Part shown: positions 24,117 to 35,303 of the stretch, piece by piece
How the letters are laid out: each line of letters starts with the position of its first letter
Numbering within the stretch: position 1 is the stretch's first letter
NCBI RefSeq assembly: GCF_041355105.1
Contig: NZ_JBFUPK010000002.1
Span: 1,308,037-1,372,036 of the forward strand
From: Terriglobus sp. RCC_193
GTDB lineage: Bacteria > Acidobacteriota > Terriglobia > Terriglobales > Acidobacteriaceae
Reading direction: 5' to 3'
DNA length: 64,000 bases
Translations under genes and position numbers: made by a program
The notes under the pieces: generated by a model
Told to the model about the DNA's origin: nothing
The model's database searches: none
The model's input: only the letters and a program-made list of their open reading frames with translations

Positions 24117-25118
24117 ATGTATTACACCGTGCGGCATCTGACCAAGTTCGTTTATTCCAATTCCGTGAGCGAGAGCATCATGGAGACGCGCATGCATCCT
24201 CGTTCGGATACGTTGCAGCGCTGCCTGAACTTTCAGCTTTCGGTGTCACCCCGTTGCCGCGTATTTTCCTATCGCGATCATCTGAGCAACCATGTACATC
24301 ATTTCGATATCCCGGGCGCACATGAGCAGCTTGTGATCGTTGCGGAAAGTCTTGTGGAGATGGGCGAGACTGCACCCGTGCCATCGTTTCTGTCGCCCGA
24401 CGCCTGGGTCGCTCTGGATAACGATGTGCAGGCAGGGGACTTCTGGGAATTCCTCTTCCCCAGTGAATTTGCAAAGCCTTCGCCATTGCTGGCAGAGCTG
24501 GCAAAGACTCTGGATGTGCGCCGCCGCGACGATCCACTGATGGTGTTGCACGACCTGAATCAGAAGCTCTTCCACTACTTTGATTACGTTCCCAAATCCA
24601 CAGATGTGGACTCCCCGATTGATGTCGCGATGACGCAGAAGTGTGGTGTGTGCCAGGACTTTTCGCATGTCATGATCGCACTGGTGCGTGAGTATCTGAA
24701 GATTCCATGCCGCTATGTAAGTGGCTATCTCTATCATGGCGAACGTGACAACGACCGCAGCATCAACTCGGCAACGCACGCGTGGGTGGAATGCTATCTG
24801 CCACAGCTTGGATGGGTAGGATTCGATCCTACAAACTGGCTTGTGACGGGCGACCGTCACATCCGAACAGCCATTGGCCGCGATTATGCAGATGTGCCAC
24901 CGACGCACGGCATCTTTCGCGGCTCTACCCATTCGGAACTGGCGGTGGCCGTGCATGTCAGTCCCAGTCAGGGGAATCCGCTGCCTGACCAGGAGATGCC
25001 GGTACCGGAAGACTGGTCCATGCTGGTGGAAAAAGCACAGCAGCTTCCTGCACCGCCAAACCCAGTTGCCGATCACATTAAACACATGCAACAGATGCAG
25101 CAGGCACAACAACAGTAA
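24117..25118 (+). CDS. Transglutaminase-like cysteine peptidase family protein
   Basis: A 333-residue protein with an N-terminal beta domain (begins MYYTVRHLTKFVYS) and a transglutaminase core. The putative catalytic triad is Cys179 (GVCQDFSH), His221 (THAWVECYLP) and Asp237 (GFDPTNW), all present, so it should be active as a peptidase or amide-exchange enzyme. It lies 15 bp behind the alpha-E gene and is surely co-transcribed. The last 30 residues are Gln/Met-rich (HIKHMQQMQQAQQQ), which is unusual for the family. The natural substrate is unknown. Confidence 0.92.
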   Translation: MYYTVRHLTKFVYSNSVSESIMETRMHPRSDTLQRCLNFQLSVSPRCRVFSYRDHLSNHVHHFDIPGAHEQLVIVAESLVEMGETAPVPSFLSPDAWVALDNDVQAGDFWEFLFPSEFAKPSPLLAELAKTLDVRRRDDPLMVLHDLNQKLFHYFDYVPKSTDVDSPIDVAMTQKCGVCQDFSHVMIALVREYLKIPCRYVSGYLYHGERDNDRSINSATHAWVECYLPQLGWVGFDPTNWLVTGDRHIRTAIGRDYADVPPTHGIFRGSTHSELAVAVHVSPSQGNPLPDQEMPVPEDWSMLVEKAQQLPAPPNPVADHIKHMQQMQQAQQQ

Positions 25119-25191
25119 GCTCCGCACTCTGTTGTCGAGCAATTTCCGAACGGTTCATCGTGCGTTGATTGCTTTAGCAGAAGCTGCATGT

Positions 25192-26094
25192 ATGCAAATC
25201 AAATGCGTCTTTACTTTGTTGCTATGCGCCGCTGCGTGCCCTGCGCAAATGGTCGTGGTGCATGGGCATCGTGGCTCTCGTGCTACCCGGCCGGAAAACA
25301 CCATCCCAGCCTTTCAGTACGCCATTGCTCACGGAGCCGATGTTCTGGAGCTGGACCTCGCCGTCACCAAGGACAATGTCCTGGTGGTGTCGCATTCACC
25401 GGTGTTGAATGCAAGCTTTCCCGGCGAGCGCGAGTGTGTTGGCCCACCGCTCTCAAAAGACACTCCTATCCATACACTGACGCTTCAGCAGTTGCAGCAA
25501 TATGACTGCGGAGCGAAGACGCTGACAACATTTCCAAAGCAGGTGGCCGTGCCGCACACGCACATCCCCACATTCGATGAAGTGCTGGATCTGGCACCGC
25601 AGGGCAACTTCCAATTCAATGTGGAGACAAAGATTTTTCCGTTGCATCCGGAGATGACGCCTCCGCCTGAGGTCTTCGTGGAGATGATCGACACCGCAGT
25701 GCGGAAACACCATCTGCAGCAGCGCGTGATTCTTCAGAGCTTTGATTTCCGCACGCTGCACGCCATGCAGACACTTGATCCGGCGATTCGCCGCTCCGCA
25801 CTTTTTGGCCAGGCAAAATACGACAAGCTGATGGGCATCAATGAACCGGACAAGAGCTACGCGAACATGGCGAAGGTGTCCGGCGCAAATATTCTCAGCC
25901 CCGATGCCAGCCTCGTCACGCCGGAAGAAGTTGCCGTGGCGCACAAGCTTGGCTTGCAGGTGTTGCCTTACACGCCCAACACTCCGGAAGAATGGAAGCG
26001 GCTGACGGACGCGCATGTGGATGGCATCATCACGGACGATCCCGAGGCATTGCGGGATTGGCTGCGCAAGCAGACCCCGCCACTACACCAGTAA
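25192..26094 (+). CDS. Secreted glycerophosphodiester phosphodiesterase
   Basis: Hydrolyses glycerophosphodiesters to glycerol-3-phosphate and an alcohol in the periplasm. I chose ATG 25192 (300 residues) because it gives a signal peptide, MQIKCVFTLLLCAAACPAQ; the upstream open frame overlaps the transglutaminase gene. The GDPD TIM barrel begins at once with HGHRGSRATRPENT (catalytic His26, metal ligand Glu36). LELDLAVTKDNVLVVSHS supplies further metal and catalytic residues. The gene stands alone and ends at a strong bidirectional terminator shared with galU. Confidence 0.92.
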   Translation: MQIKCVFTLLLCAAACPAQMVVVHGHRGSRATRPENTIPAFQYAIAHGADVLELDLAVTKDNVLVVSHSPVLNASFPGERECVGPPLSKDTPIHTLTLQQLQQYDCGAKTLTTFPKQVAVPHTHIPTFDEVLDLAPQGNFQFNVETKIFPLHPEMTPPPEVFVEMIDTAVRKHHLQQRVILQSFDFRTLHAMQTLDPAIRRSALFGQAKYDKLMGINEPDKSYANMAKVSGANILSPDASLVTPEEVAVAHKLGLQVLPYTPNTPEEWKRLTDAHVDGIITDDPEALRDWLRKQTPPLHQ

Positions 26095-26098
26095 TGCA

Positions 26099-26141
26099 AA
26101 AGTCAGAGGGGATGCGAACAGATCGCATCCCCTCTGACTTT
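26099..26141. terminator. Bidirectional intrinsic terminator between GDPD and galU
   Basis: A perfect 19-bp stem (26099-26117 with 26123-26141) around the 5-base loop ACAGA, with A-runs on one side and T-runs on the other. It lies between two convergent genes, 4 bases after the first stop. Its inner arms GGGATGCGA/TCGCATCCC are shared with the terminator at 41585. Confidence 0.92.
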
Positions 26142-26153
26142 GCTGCGTGTCGA

Positions 26154-27029
26154 TTACAAGGGAAAGTTCTTCAGCCATTCGCGGAACTTCGGTCCCAGGT
26201 CGGGCCGCTGCAGTGCGAACTCAACCGTTGCCTTCAGGAAGCCAAGCTTGTCGCCCGCATCGTGGCGCTTGCCTTCGTACGTGAAGCCGTAGACTTTTTC
26301 GTATTGCAGCAGGGCCTTGATGCCATCGGTAAGCTGCAGTTCGCCGCCCGCACCGGGCGTGATGGTTTCCAGCATCTCAAAGATGCGTGGCGTCAGAATA
26401 TAGCGGCCAATGATCGCATTCTGGCTTGGTGCTTCGCTGGGTTTCGGTTTCTCCACCATGTCAGAAACCTTTAGCAAGCGCGGATCAGAAGCATCCGGTG
26501 TGCAGTCCAGGCAGCCGTAGTTTTGAATGGCATCGCCTTCCACCACTTCGCTGCCCAGGATAGACGAGCCTGTCTTGGCGAAGGCTTCCACCATCTGTTT
26601 CATGCATGGTGTCTTCGCGTCGACGATGTCATCTGGTAGCAGAACAGCAAAAGGCTCATCGCCTACGAGTTCCTTTGCCATCAGCACGGCATGGCCCAGG
26701 CCAAGCGCCTCAGGCTGGCGCACGTAGGTGATCTTCGCCAGCCTCGTGGTTGACAGTGCTATCTCCAGCAATGCGTGCTTGCCACGTTTTTCCAATGAAG
26801 CTTCAAGCTCGGGCGCGCGGTCAAAGTGGTCTTCCATCGTGCCCTTGCCGCGACCGGTCACAATGATGATTTCGGTGCATCCAGCGGCCACGGCCTCTTC
26901 CACGCCGTACTGAATCAATGGCTTGTCCACCAGAGGAAGCATCTCCTTCGGTGTCGCCTTGGTTGCGGGCAAAAAGCGTGTGCCCATGCCTGCAGCGGGA
27001 AAAACAGCTTTACGAATGGTCTTGGTCAT
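26154..27029 (-). CDS. galU: UTP--glucose-1-phosphate uridylyltransferase
   Basis: Makes UDP-glucose from UTP and glucose-1-phosphate for surface polysaccharide and trehalose synthesis. From ATG 27029 it is 291 residues and starts MTKTIRKAVFPAAGMGTRFL, the standard GalU N terminus; ATG 27044 would add five residues. The nucleotide-binding loop GMGTRFLPATKATPKEMLP is intact. DKPLIQYGVEEA, the LLPDD metal site and the EGKRHDAGDKLGFLKA segment are also present. It is convergent with the GDPD gene and monocistronic. Confidence 0.95.
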   Translation of the reverse strand: MTKTIRKAVFPAAGMGTRFLPATKATPKEMLPLVDKPLIQYGVEEAVAAGCTEIIIVTGRGKGTMEDHFDRAPELEASLEKRGKHALLEIALSTTRLAKITYVRQPEALGLGHAVLMAKELVGDEPFAVLLPDDIVDAKTPCMKQMVEAFAKTGSSILGSEVVEGDAIQNYGCLDCTPDASDPRLLKVSDMVEKPKPSEAPSQNAIIGRYILTPRIFEMLETITPGAGGELQLTDGIKALLQYEKVYGFTYEGKRHDAGDKLGFLKATVEFALQRPDLGPKFREWLKNFPL

Positions 27030-27143
27030 CTCTGGCTTATCCATGAAGTTTTCGTAACAAGACACTGGGACGATTTCGTCATGCTATCGGATTTAACTGC
27101 GTTAACCAAATAGGCTTTCATGAAAACTTGTCGTTCGCTGTAA

Positions 27144-28898
27144 TTACAGTACCGGCGAATTGTCATGAAGCATGGCCTGGCGCATGATCTTGATCGGCAC
27201 AGGCCCCAGCCGCATAAAGTTATCGTGAAACTGTTGAAGATTAAATGCCGCACCCTGTTTTGCTTTCAGATCGACGCGCAATTTCAATATCTCCAGTTTG
27301 CCCAGCGTGTAGTACAGATAGGTTGGATCGGAGGTGCCTCGCTTCGTCTCCATCTTTGCAACGGAGGGGGATTGGTATCCCTCCGTCACAAAATACTGCT
27401 CGGCCTGCTCCGTGCTCCAACCTTCGGTATGCATCTTGATGCCAACTGTGAACCGCGCGTTGCGTAGCAGTGCATCCTGAAGTTGTCCCAGGCGGATTAA
27501 CTTCTGCGTACGAGCATCCGCGCCGGGTGTCTGAAAGCCTTCGTCCAGCATCATCTGTTCGGTGTAGTGCGCCCAGCCTTCCACGTTGGTATTTGCTCCG
27601 ATCAGTTTGCGAACGCGCGATGGAAACTGGCCTTGCCACAGGAATTGTGTGAAGTGCCCAGGATAGGCCTCATGCACGCTGGTGCTCACAATCGTGCCCA
27701 CGTTGAACTCTGCCATGTGCTCGGCAATGTGTTCGGGAGTCCAGTTCTTATCTGGCAGAGTCACGTTGAAATAAGCCTTGGTGGAGCGCGTTTCAAACGG
27801 ACCCGGCGGATCCATGCTGGCTGATGTGGTGGCGCGCATGAACGGCGGTGTCTCCTGTAGCACAGGTCGCTCATCATTCGGCAGCGTGATGATGTGGTGA
27901 TCTTTGATGAACGCAATCTCTGCAGCAAAGCTGTCGCGGAAGGCATCCAGCAGCTTATCCGGTGCGGGGTGAATGGTGGCTAGCTCTGCCAGTACCTGCA
28001 CAGGAGTCTTATTCGGATCAAGCTCCTTCGCAACGCGCGCAAACTCAGCCCGGTTCTGCCGCATGTTCACTTCATTCACTGCAAGCAGCCTGTCCAGCGG
28101 CGTGTCCACCATCTCGTCATACAGCAGTTTCTTGCGATAGTTGTCCGCGCCCAGGCGGAAGTCACCATTCGAACGCAGCAGCAGATCAGACTTCATCCAT
28201 GCGCTGTAATCCTTCAGCACCTGAATTACCGTGGCATTCGTCTTTGCAAACTGTAACTTTGCAATACGGTCTGTCGCATCGTTAAAGGCGGAGGGAACGT
28301 CGCTCTGGAAAAAACTGACGATACCGTCAATCTGTTCCAGCGCGATTTCCGTGGAAATCTTTGCGGGATTATGCAGGTTCTTCTTCGCTTCTTCAAACAC
28401 CTGCGGAATCAATCGTTCGCGCGCAATCACATCACGCAAACGGACATTGGATGGAGCGAAGGGACGTTCCATCAACACAAAGATGCTGTTGGTAACACCG
28501 GACGAATAAGCATCCGGGTTCTTGTCCAAAGGGCGAATCACTTCCAGTGTCAGAAGCTGCGACCGAATGGAGTTCAGCAGAATCTCGCGATCCACAGCAA
28601 CAGAAGCATCAAGTCCATCCGCCGGAATCTCTTCAAACTTCTTTTCCCAGTCATGCAATCCGGCAATCTGCTTCGCGCGTGCCGCAGCAGAGTAATCCTC
28701 CAGCCGCGTATCAAACTGGTGATAGCCGACGGCTGTTCCGGACGTCGGTGCGTTTGGAAAATAAAACTCATCGAAGTATTGATTCGACAGCACATCAAAG
28801 GTCTGCATGGCGCCATCGGCAGAGATGCGTTGCGCATGCAGATTGCATGTGGTAATGGCTAGAAGGGAAGCGGTAAGAGTGCATAGAAGCAGTCGCAT
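27144..28898 (-). CDS. DUF885 family secreted putative metallopeptidase
   Basis: A 584-residue exported helical protein. Start ATG 28898 gives the signal peptide MRLLLCTLTASLLAITTCNLHA; upstream frame up to 28970 overlaps the preceding gene. The DUF885 hallmark HEAYPGH, beginning at His409, with downstream NVEGWAHYTEQ, resembles a zinc-binding peptidase site (HExxxxH-like plus a distal Glu), and members are annotated as carboxypeptidase-like. Activity on a defined substrate is not established. It is the last gene of mfd - DUF1905 - DUF885 on the minus strand, 38 bp behind its neighbour. Confidence 0.88.
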   Translation of the reverse strand: MRLLLCTLTASLLAITTCNLHAQRISADGAMQTFDVLSNQYFDEFYFPNAPTSGTAVGYHQFDTRLEDYSAAARAKQIAGLHDWEKKFEEIPADGLDASVAVDREILLNSIRSQLLTLEVIRPLDKNPDAYSSGVTNSIFVLMERPFAPSNVRLRDVIARERLIPQVFEEAKKNLHNPAKISTEIALEQIDGIVSFFQSDVPSAFNDATDRIAKLQFAKTNATVIQVLKDYSAWMKSDLLLRSNGDFRLGADNYRKKLLYDEMVDTPLDRLLAVNEVNMRQNRAEFARVAKELDPNKTPVQVLAELATIHPAPDKLLDAFRDSFAAEIAFIKDHHIITLPNDERPVLQETPPFMRATTSASMDPPGPFETRSTKAYFNVTLPDKNWTPEHIAEHMAEFNVGTIVSTSVHEAYPGHFTQFLWQGQFPSRVRKLIGANTNVEGWAHYTEQMMLDEGFQTPGADARTQKLIRLGQLQDALLRNARFTVGIKMHTEGWSTEQAEQYFVTEGYQSPSVAKMETKRGTSDPTYLYYTLGKLEILKLRVDLKAKQGAAFNLQQFHDNFMRLGPVPIKIMRQAMLHDNSPVL

Positions 28899-28936
28899 GG
28901 CTTGCGAACATCTTACTGTGCGTCCTGCGATGTGAA

Positions 28937-29605
28937 TTATTTTTCGGCGCGTTTTTCCGCTTCGTCGCACAACTTCTGAATGCGCCTGGCGCGTGCTTCC
29001 GGTGTTTGGTAATAGCCCACAGCCAGCAGCCCGTTCCGCTGCTGCAATGCGGTCATCTTTGCCCAGCCAGCCTTCGCCTTGGGACGGGCATTGAGTGCTT
29101 TGGCAATCGCAGGTGGAAGCTCCTCTTCACCTTCTTTGGCAAACAGCAAGCGTTCCGCCATCTGTTGTGCGCGGCGCATGCGTGCTTCGTCGCTCTTCAC
29201 ACCCAGCACCCATTTGCCCATTTCGCGGCGTGTGTATTCGGTAAAGGACTCGTAGTATTCACGCAGCCCGGGCTCGTCGTCGAGCAACGCATCAAGTTCT
29301 TCGGGGAGTTCCGCAGGACGCGGATCGAGGTCCGGCTCCAACGTGAAGGAGGCCACCTGCCCCGCAGCTACTTTGCCGCCCTGCTGCATCGCGCGATTTA
29401 CCAGCAGGAAGTAAGTGCCCGTTTTCCCCGTGACAGGGAAGAGTGAAGTGCGAAATGCAAAGCCGTTGACCGTGCCTTTCACGCGCTGACGAATCTTCTC
29501 CAGCCACACTTTCGCTGGATCAAACGGCACGGGAACAATCGTCCAACCAAGCGTGTCCTGCATCTTTTCGAGAGCGGCTTTAAAAGATTGCGGTTTTGTC
29601 TTCAT
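28937..29605 (-). CDS. DUF1905/YdeI (OmdA) family protein
   Basis: A 222-residue cytoplasmic protein with an N-terminal DUF1905 barrel (about 22-100, containing KGTVNGFAFRTSLFP) and a C-terminal YdeI/OmdA-type helical segment (about 145-215). In the latter, ELPPAIAKALNARPKAKAGW is the typical motif. The molecular function of this family is unknown. Its ATG overlaps the mfd stop by four bases (ATGA), so its translation is coupled to mfd. Confidence 0.82.
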   Translation of the reverse strand: MKTKPQSFKAALEKMQDTLGWTIVPVPFDPAKVWLEKIRQRVKGTVNGFAFRTSLFPVTGKTGTYFLLVNRAMQQGGKVAAGQVASFTLEPDLDPRPAELPEELDALLDDEPGLREYYESFTEYTRREMGKWVLGVKSDEARMRRAQQMAERLLFAKEGEEELPPAIAKALNARPKAKAGWAKMTALQQRNGLLAVGYYQTPEARARRIQKLCDEAEKRAEK

Positions 29606-32600
29606 GCAGTCACCGGCGTCAGGTCAAGTTGTTCCAGCAATGATTTCGTTTCTGCAATAACATCTGCTGACTGCGCGCTGCTGAGAGGCCAGTACAGCAC
29701 GCCCTGCGGTGTAAATTTCGCGCCCTTCTTCGTATTGCGCGAAACCAGTTTCATCAGCATGCCGGGATCGATCTTTGCCTTGGGATCGAACTTGATGATG
29801 ATCATCTCGCGGAAGACCTTCTGCCGGTTTTCTTCCATCTGCACACGTTTGCGATCAAGCTGCGCAATGCTGATGTGTTCGCTCTGCAAACGAATCTCGG
29901 CAGCGGCAAGCAGGTTCGCAACAGAGTCAGGAAGCTCGCCATAGCGATCGATCATCTCGGAACGCACGTCTGCGAGCACACCTGTATCCGTTGCACCGGC
30001 AATGCGTTTGTACATGCGCAGGCGTTGATTCTCTTCGGCGATATAGGTTGGATCAATGCGCAGCGAAATGCCAAGATTCAGCACCATACCTGGGCGTTCA
30101 TCCTTCAGCTCACCCTTAATCCGGCTCACGGCCTCCTGCAGCATCGACGTGTACATTTCAAAGCCGATGGCTTCAATGTGGCCGCTCTGCTCACCGCCGA
30201 GCATGTTGCCCGCACCGCGCAGCTCCAGATCAAGCGCAGCAATCTTGAAGCCCGCGCCCAGGTCGCTGAACTCTTTCAATGCGGCAAGGCGTCTGCGTGC
30301 AATCTCAGTAAGTTCGTTCTCTGGCGGAATCAGCAGGTACGCATAAGCACGACGATCGCTGCGTCCCACGCGACCACGAAGCTGATACAGCTCGCTCAAT
30401 CCATGACGGTCCGCGCGGTTAATGATGATCGTATTCGCGCGAGAAATGTCGAGTCCATTTTCAATAATGCTGGTGGCGCACAGCACATCGTACTCGCCAT
30501 TCATAAAGGCAAGCATGGCCTTTTCCAACTCGCCCTCGGCCATCTGTCCATGCGCTGTAATCACACGTGCCTGCGGCACTAGTTCACGAATCTTCGACGC
30601 AAGCTCGTAAATCGTCTCCACGCGATTGTGTACGAAATATGTTTGCCCATTGCGTTCGAGCTCTAACTCAATCGCGGTGCGCAGCAGCTTTTCATCAAAC
30701 TTGGCCACGATAGTTTGAATCGCCATACGATCTTTGGGTGGCGTTTCAATCACGCTCATATCGCGCAGGCCCAGCAGGCTCATGTGTAGTGTGCGCGGAA
30801 TCGGTGTGGCACTCATGGCAAGCACATCAATGTGTGCACGCATCTGCTTCAGGCGTTCTTTGTGCCGTACACCAAAGCGCTGCTCTTCATCGACGACGAG
30901 AAGGCCAAGATCCTGGAAGACAATGTCTTTCGACAACAAGCGGTGCGTGCCGATGAGAATATCGACCTTGCCCTCTGCAGCGTCTTCCAGAATTCTCTTC
31001 TGTTCTTTTGCAGAGCGGAAACGGGAGATAAGTTCAATGTTGACGGGAAAGCGGGCAAAGCGTTTTTTGAACGATTGAAAGTGTTGAAACGCAAGAACCG
31101 TCGTCGGTGTAAGTACCGCGACCTGCTTGGAATCCTGCACCGCTTTGAATGCGGCACGCATTGCTACTTCGGTTTTGCCATAACCCACATCGCCGCATAA
31201 TAGCCGATCCATCGGCTGATTCGATTCCATGTCGCGCTTGATGTCGGCAATGGCAGCAATCTGGTCATCGGTCTCGTTATAGTCGAAGGCATCTTCAAAC
31301 TCGCGCATCATCTGCGTGTCCGGTGTGTAGGAAAAACCCATGGCGGCCTGCCGCTGCGCATATAGCTTCAGCAACTCCTCCGTCATGTCCTGCATGGCCT
31401 TCTTCACGCGAGCCTTGGTCTTGGCCCATGCCTGCCCGCCCAGTTTGTTCAGCTCTGGTGCTGGCCCGGCTTCACTGCTGCGGTACTTCTGAATCAGATC
31501 AAGACGCGTCAGCGGCACATAGAGCTTTGCCTCATCGGCAAACTCCAGGATCATTAGCTCCAGCGGCGCGCCTTCCTGATCAATGGTGCGCAGGCCCATG
31601 TACTTCGCGATGCCGTGCTCCACATGAACGACGTAGTCGCCCACGGTGAGATCGCGGAAATCGCTGATGAAAGCCGCAGTCTTTGATTTACGCTGCACAG
31701 GGCGTGCATGTACGTCTGCTTCATCGTTCAGGTCCTGCGCGCCGAAGATGATGAGCTGCCGGGCAGTTGCTTTATCCAGATCAAGAAACTGCACGCCAGC
31801 AGCGAGCGGCGTGCGCACAATAACAGGCGTGCGAATGTCGCCGGTGAGATAGCTGCTCTCTTCGTACACTGTCGCGGAACCGCTCTGTTGCTGCACACGC
31901 GAACCAATGCGATACGCCAGTCCGTATTCCTGCAACAGGCTCGCAAGGCGTTCCACTTCGCCCTGATTCGGTGCGGCAATCATCACACGTGCATCGGCCT
32001 GCTGCAGCGATTTCAGATGTTCCGTGAAAGCAGGAATGGAGCCGTGAAAACGCATCGTAGGACGCGATGCAAATTCAATCTCTGCCTGCGAAGACGTGTC
32101 CACATCCAGAATATCGACAGCGCCAAGCTGATCCAGCTCCACGCCGGGATAGCGGCGAATACGATCCTCAAGATCCCACGGCGAGATATAAATATCGCCC
32201 GGCTTTACAAGATTGCCAATGCCGCTGCGATCATGACGCTGTTCAATCTTGTTCCACCAGCGTTCGCCCTGGTTCTTCACCATGGCGGGCTCTTCCACGT
32301 AGATGCGCGTCTTCGGTCCCATCAGGTCCAGCAATGTACTAGCCGCACCTGCAACGGGCGCAAAGAACTCCCATCCCGGAAAAACCGACACATTCCCTAC
32401 GCTTGATACGATTTCGCGCGGTTCATCGCCGCCTTCCAGTTCCGCGCCTGCAGCACCGCCGCGCACAAGTCGCGCATGCACTGCGCCCAGCAGTTTTTCT
32501 GTGACTGGAGTTTCTGTCAACGGCAGCAGCGTGATTTCATCCACGGGCGATGAGGAGCGCTGTGTCTCCGGATCAAACTTGCGCATGGACTCAATCTCGT

Positions 32601-33228
32601 CGCCAAAGAAATCAATGCGAACAGGCCGATCCATCTCTGGCGAATACACATCCATGATGCCGCCACGCAGCGTCACCTGTCCGGGCATTTCCACCACATC
32701 CACGCGCGTGTAACCCACCGTCAGCAGATGTTCCAGCAGCATGGTGGTGTCGTGTTCTTCGCCGCGCTTCAACTCAAGGGTGAGTGCCGCATAGTAATCG
32801 CGACCAAACAGGATCATGCACGCGGCTTCCAGCGGCGCAATCACCACGCGCGCTGCGCCGGTGCAGATCTTCCATAAGGTACTTGCTCGCTGCTCTGCAA
32901 TTTCTGCGTGCGGTGACAGATTCTCAAATGGAAGAACGTCATGCGCGGGCAGTCGAAGAATCTCTTCGCACTTCAGCGCGCCGGTCAACTCGCAGGTGGC
33001 ATTCAGTTGCGCATGAAGCGCTTCCGCAGCCTTGTTGTCGCTGACCAGAACCAGCGCCGGAGCATTGCTGGCGCGAATCATCAGCGGCAGATAAATGGCG
33101 CGGGCTGTCGCCGTCAGTCCCGAGACGCGGCGTCGCCCGGAGCCGCCGGACAGATGGCGGCGCAGGCGCTCAAACGGTTCCGTGTGTTCCAGATCCGCGA
33201 TCATTTCGCGAACAAAGGGGAGAATCAT
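29602..33228 (-). CDS. mfd: Transcription-repair coupling factor
   Basis: A DNA translocase that removes RNA polymerase stalled at lesions and recruits UvrA. I chose ATG 33228 (1208 residues); an in-frame TTG at 33300 would add 24 residues. The order is UvrB-like N-terminal domains (1-340), RNA-polymerase-interacting domain (about 480-570), RecG-like helicase motor and TRCF C-terminal domain (about 1050-1200). Walker A Lys685 is in GDVGYGKTE and Walker B is Asp780 in DEEQRFGVRHKE. HGQM and QLRGRVGRSDR motifs follow. It is the first gene of an mfd-DUF1905 pair. Confidence 0.96.
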   Translation of the reverse strand: MILPFVREMIADLEHTEPFERLRRHLSGGSGRRRVSGLTATARAIYLPLMIRASNAPALVLVSDNKAAEALHAQLNATCELTGALKCEEILRLPAHDVLPFENLSPHAEIAEQRASTLWKICTGAARVVIAPLEAACMILFGRDYYAALTLELKRGEEHDTTMLLEHLLTVGYTRVDVVEMPGQVTLRGGIMDVYSPEMDRPVRIDFFGDEIESMRKFDPETQRSSSPVDEITLLPLTETPVTEKLLGAVHARLVRGGAAGAELEGGDEPREIVSSVGNVSVFPGWEFFAPVAGAASTLLDLMGPKTRIYVEEPAMVKNQGERWWNKIEQRHDRSGIGNLVKPGDIYISPWDLEDRIRRYPGVELDQLGAVDILDVDTSSQAEIEFASRPTMRFHGSIPAFTEHLKSLQQADARVMIAAPNQGEVERLASLLQEYGLAYRIGSRVQQQSGSATVYEESSYLTGDIRTPVIVRTPLAAGVQFLDLDKATARQLIIFGAQDLNDEADVHARPVQRKSKTAAFISDFRDLTVGDYVVHVEHGIAKYMGLRTIDQEGAPLELMILEFADEAKLYVPLTRLDLIQKYRSSEAGPAPELNKLGGQAWAKTKARVKKAMQDMTEELLKLYAQRQAAMGFSYTPDTQMMREFEDAFDYNETDDQIAAIADIKRDMESNQPMDRLLCGDVGYGKTEVAMRAAFKAVQDSKQVAVLTPTTVLAFQHFQSFKKRFARFPVNIELISRFRSAKEQKRILEDAAEGKVDILIGTHRLLSKDIVFQDLGLLVVDEEQRFGVRHKERLKQMRAHIDVLAMSATPIPRTLHMSLLGLRDMSVIETPPKDRMAIQTIVAKFDEKLLRTAIELELERNGQTYFVHNRVETIYELASKIRELVPQARVITAHGQMAEGELEKAMLAFMNGEYDVLCATSIIENGLDISRANTIIINRADRHGLSELYQLRGRVGRSDRRAYAYLLIPPENELTEIARRRLAALKEFSDLGAGFKIAALDLELRGAGNMLGGEQSGHIEAIGFEMYTSMLQEAVSRIKGELKDERPGMVLNLGISLRIDPTYIAEENQRLRMYKRIAGATDTGVLADVRSEMIDRYGELPDSVANLLAAAEIRLQSEHISIAQLDRKRVQMEENRQKVFREMIIIKFDPKAKIDPGMLMKLVSRNTKKGAKFTPQGVLYWPLSSAQSADVIAETKSLLEQLDLTPVTA

Positions 33229-33552
33229 TGCCTTTTCAGTGTAGTCTGCCGTCGTCCGGAAAGTAGTGTCAGGTTGTGCCGTGGAGGCAGGCAACTCCAA
33301 GGGGAATTCTTACAGCCATAGCGGTTGCACAGTGGGCGTCGCTCCAGCCGCTGCACAGCCCATGGTGGATCTAACGCGTGAGTGATCGCAATGCCAGCAG
33401 GTTTTTCAGACGGATGCACTCTGGGAGGTGCCACGTGGTCACCGGATGGCAAATACTTCATCGCAAATTCAGGACGGATGGTCTATCACATAGGCCCGTA
33501 GCCGATTCCCGAAACGGTCCGCCATCCGCCTTCGCTAGAATGGAAGATAAAT
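33229..33552. other. Intergenic region between mfd and gatB with a possible gene remnant
   Basis: The divergent promoters of mfd and gatB must lie here, but I see no convincing boxes. Bases 33391-33501 encode, on the plus strand, a short frame with GGATWSPDGKYFIANSGRM, which resembles one blade of a WD40/PD40 propeller. It has no ribosome-binding site and an in-frame stop just upstream at 33379, so it is probably a leftover of a decayed gene or chance. No repeat copy is present. Confidence 0.4.
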
Positions 33553-35034
<1,482 letters not shown>

Positions 35035-35069
35035 TCCTCCGATGCTTCCTGCTCGTTCCGGCGGGCACC

Positions 35070-35208
35070 GTCATTCTGAGGAGCATAGCGACGAAGAATC
35101 CCGACGAAGCTGCATCCCTGCGATGCAGCTTCTGTCTTTTGCGCGGAACTTTCGACTGCATTGCGAGGATCGAGTGTCGTTGGGATTCTTCGCTGCGCTC
35201 AGAATGAC
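35070..35208. repeat. A-type MITE-like inverted-repeat unit
   Basis: A 139-bp unit bounded by GTCATTCTGAGG and its inverted partner TCAGAATGAC. The inner ends are GAAGAATCCCGAC and GTTGGGATTCTTC. An internal perfect 10-bp stem (35106-35115 with 35123-35132) sits near the left end. There is no open frame of note and no transposase. It separates gatB from the lipoprotein gene. The rest of 35035-35303 shows no further feature. Confidence 0.85.
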
Positions 35209-35303
35209 AGCGGAGGGATAGGGAGAGCTGTGCTCTGCCCGTTGTATTTTCTGGTGCATGCCTGGGTCACCTCAGCAATGTTCTGGTGCATCGTATTAGT
35301 TGC

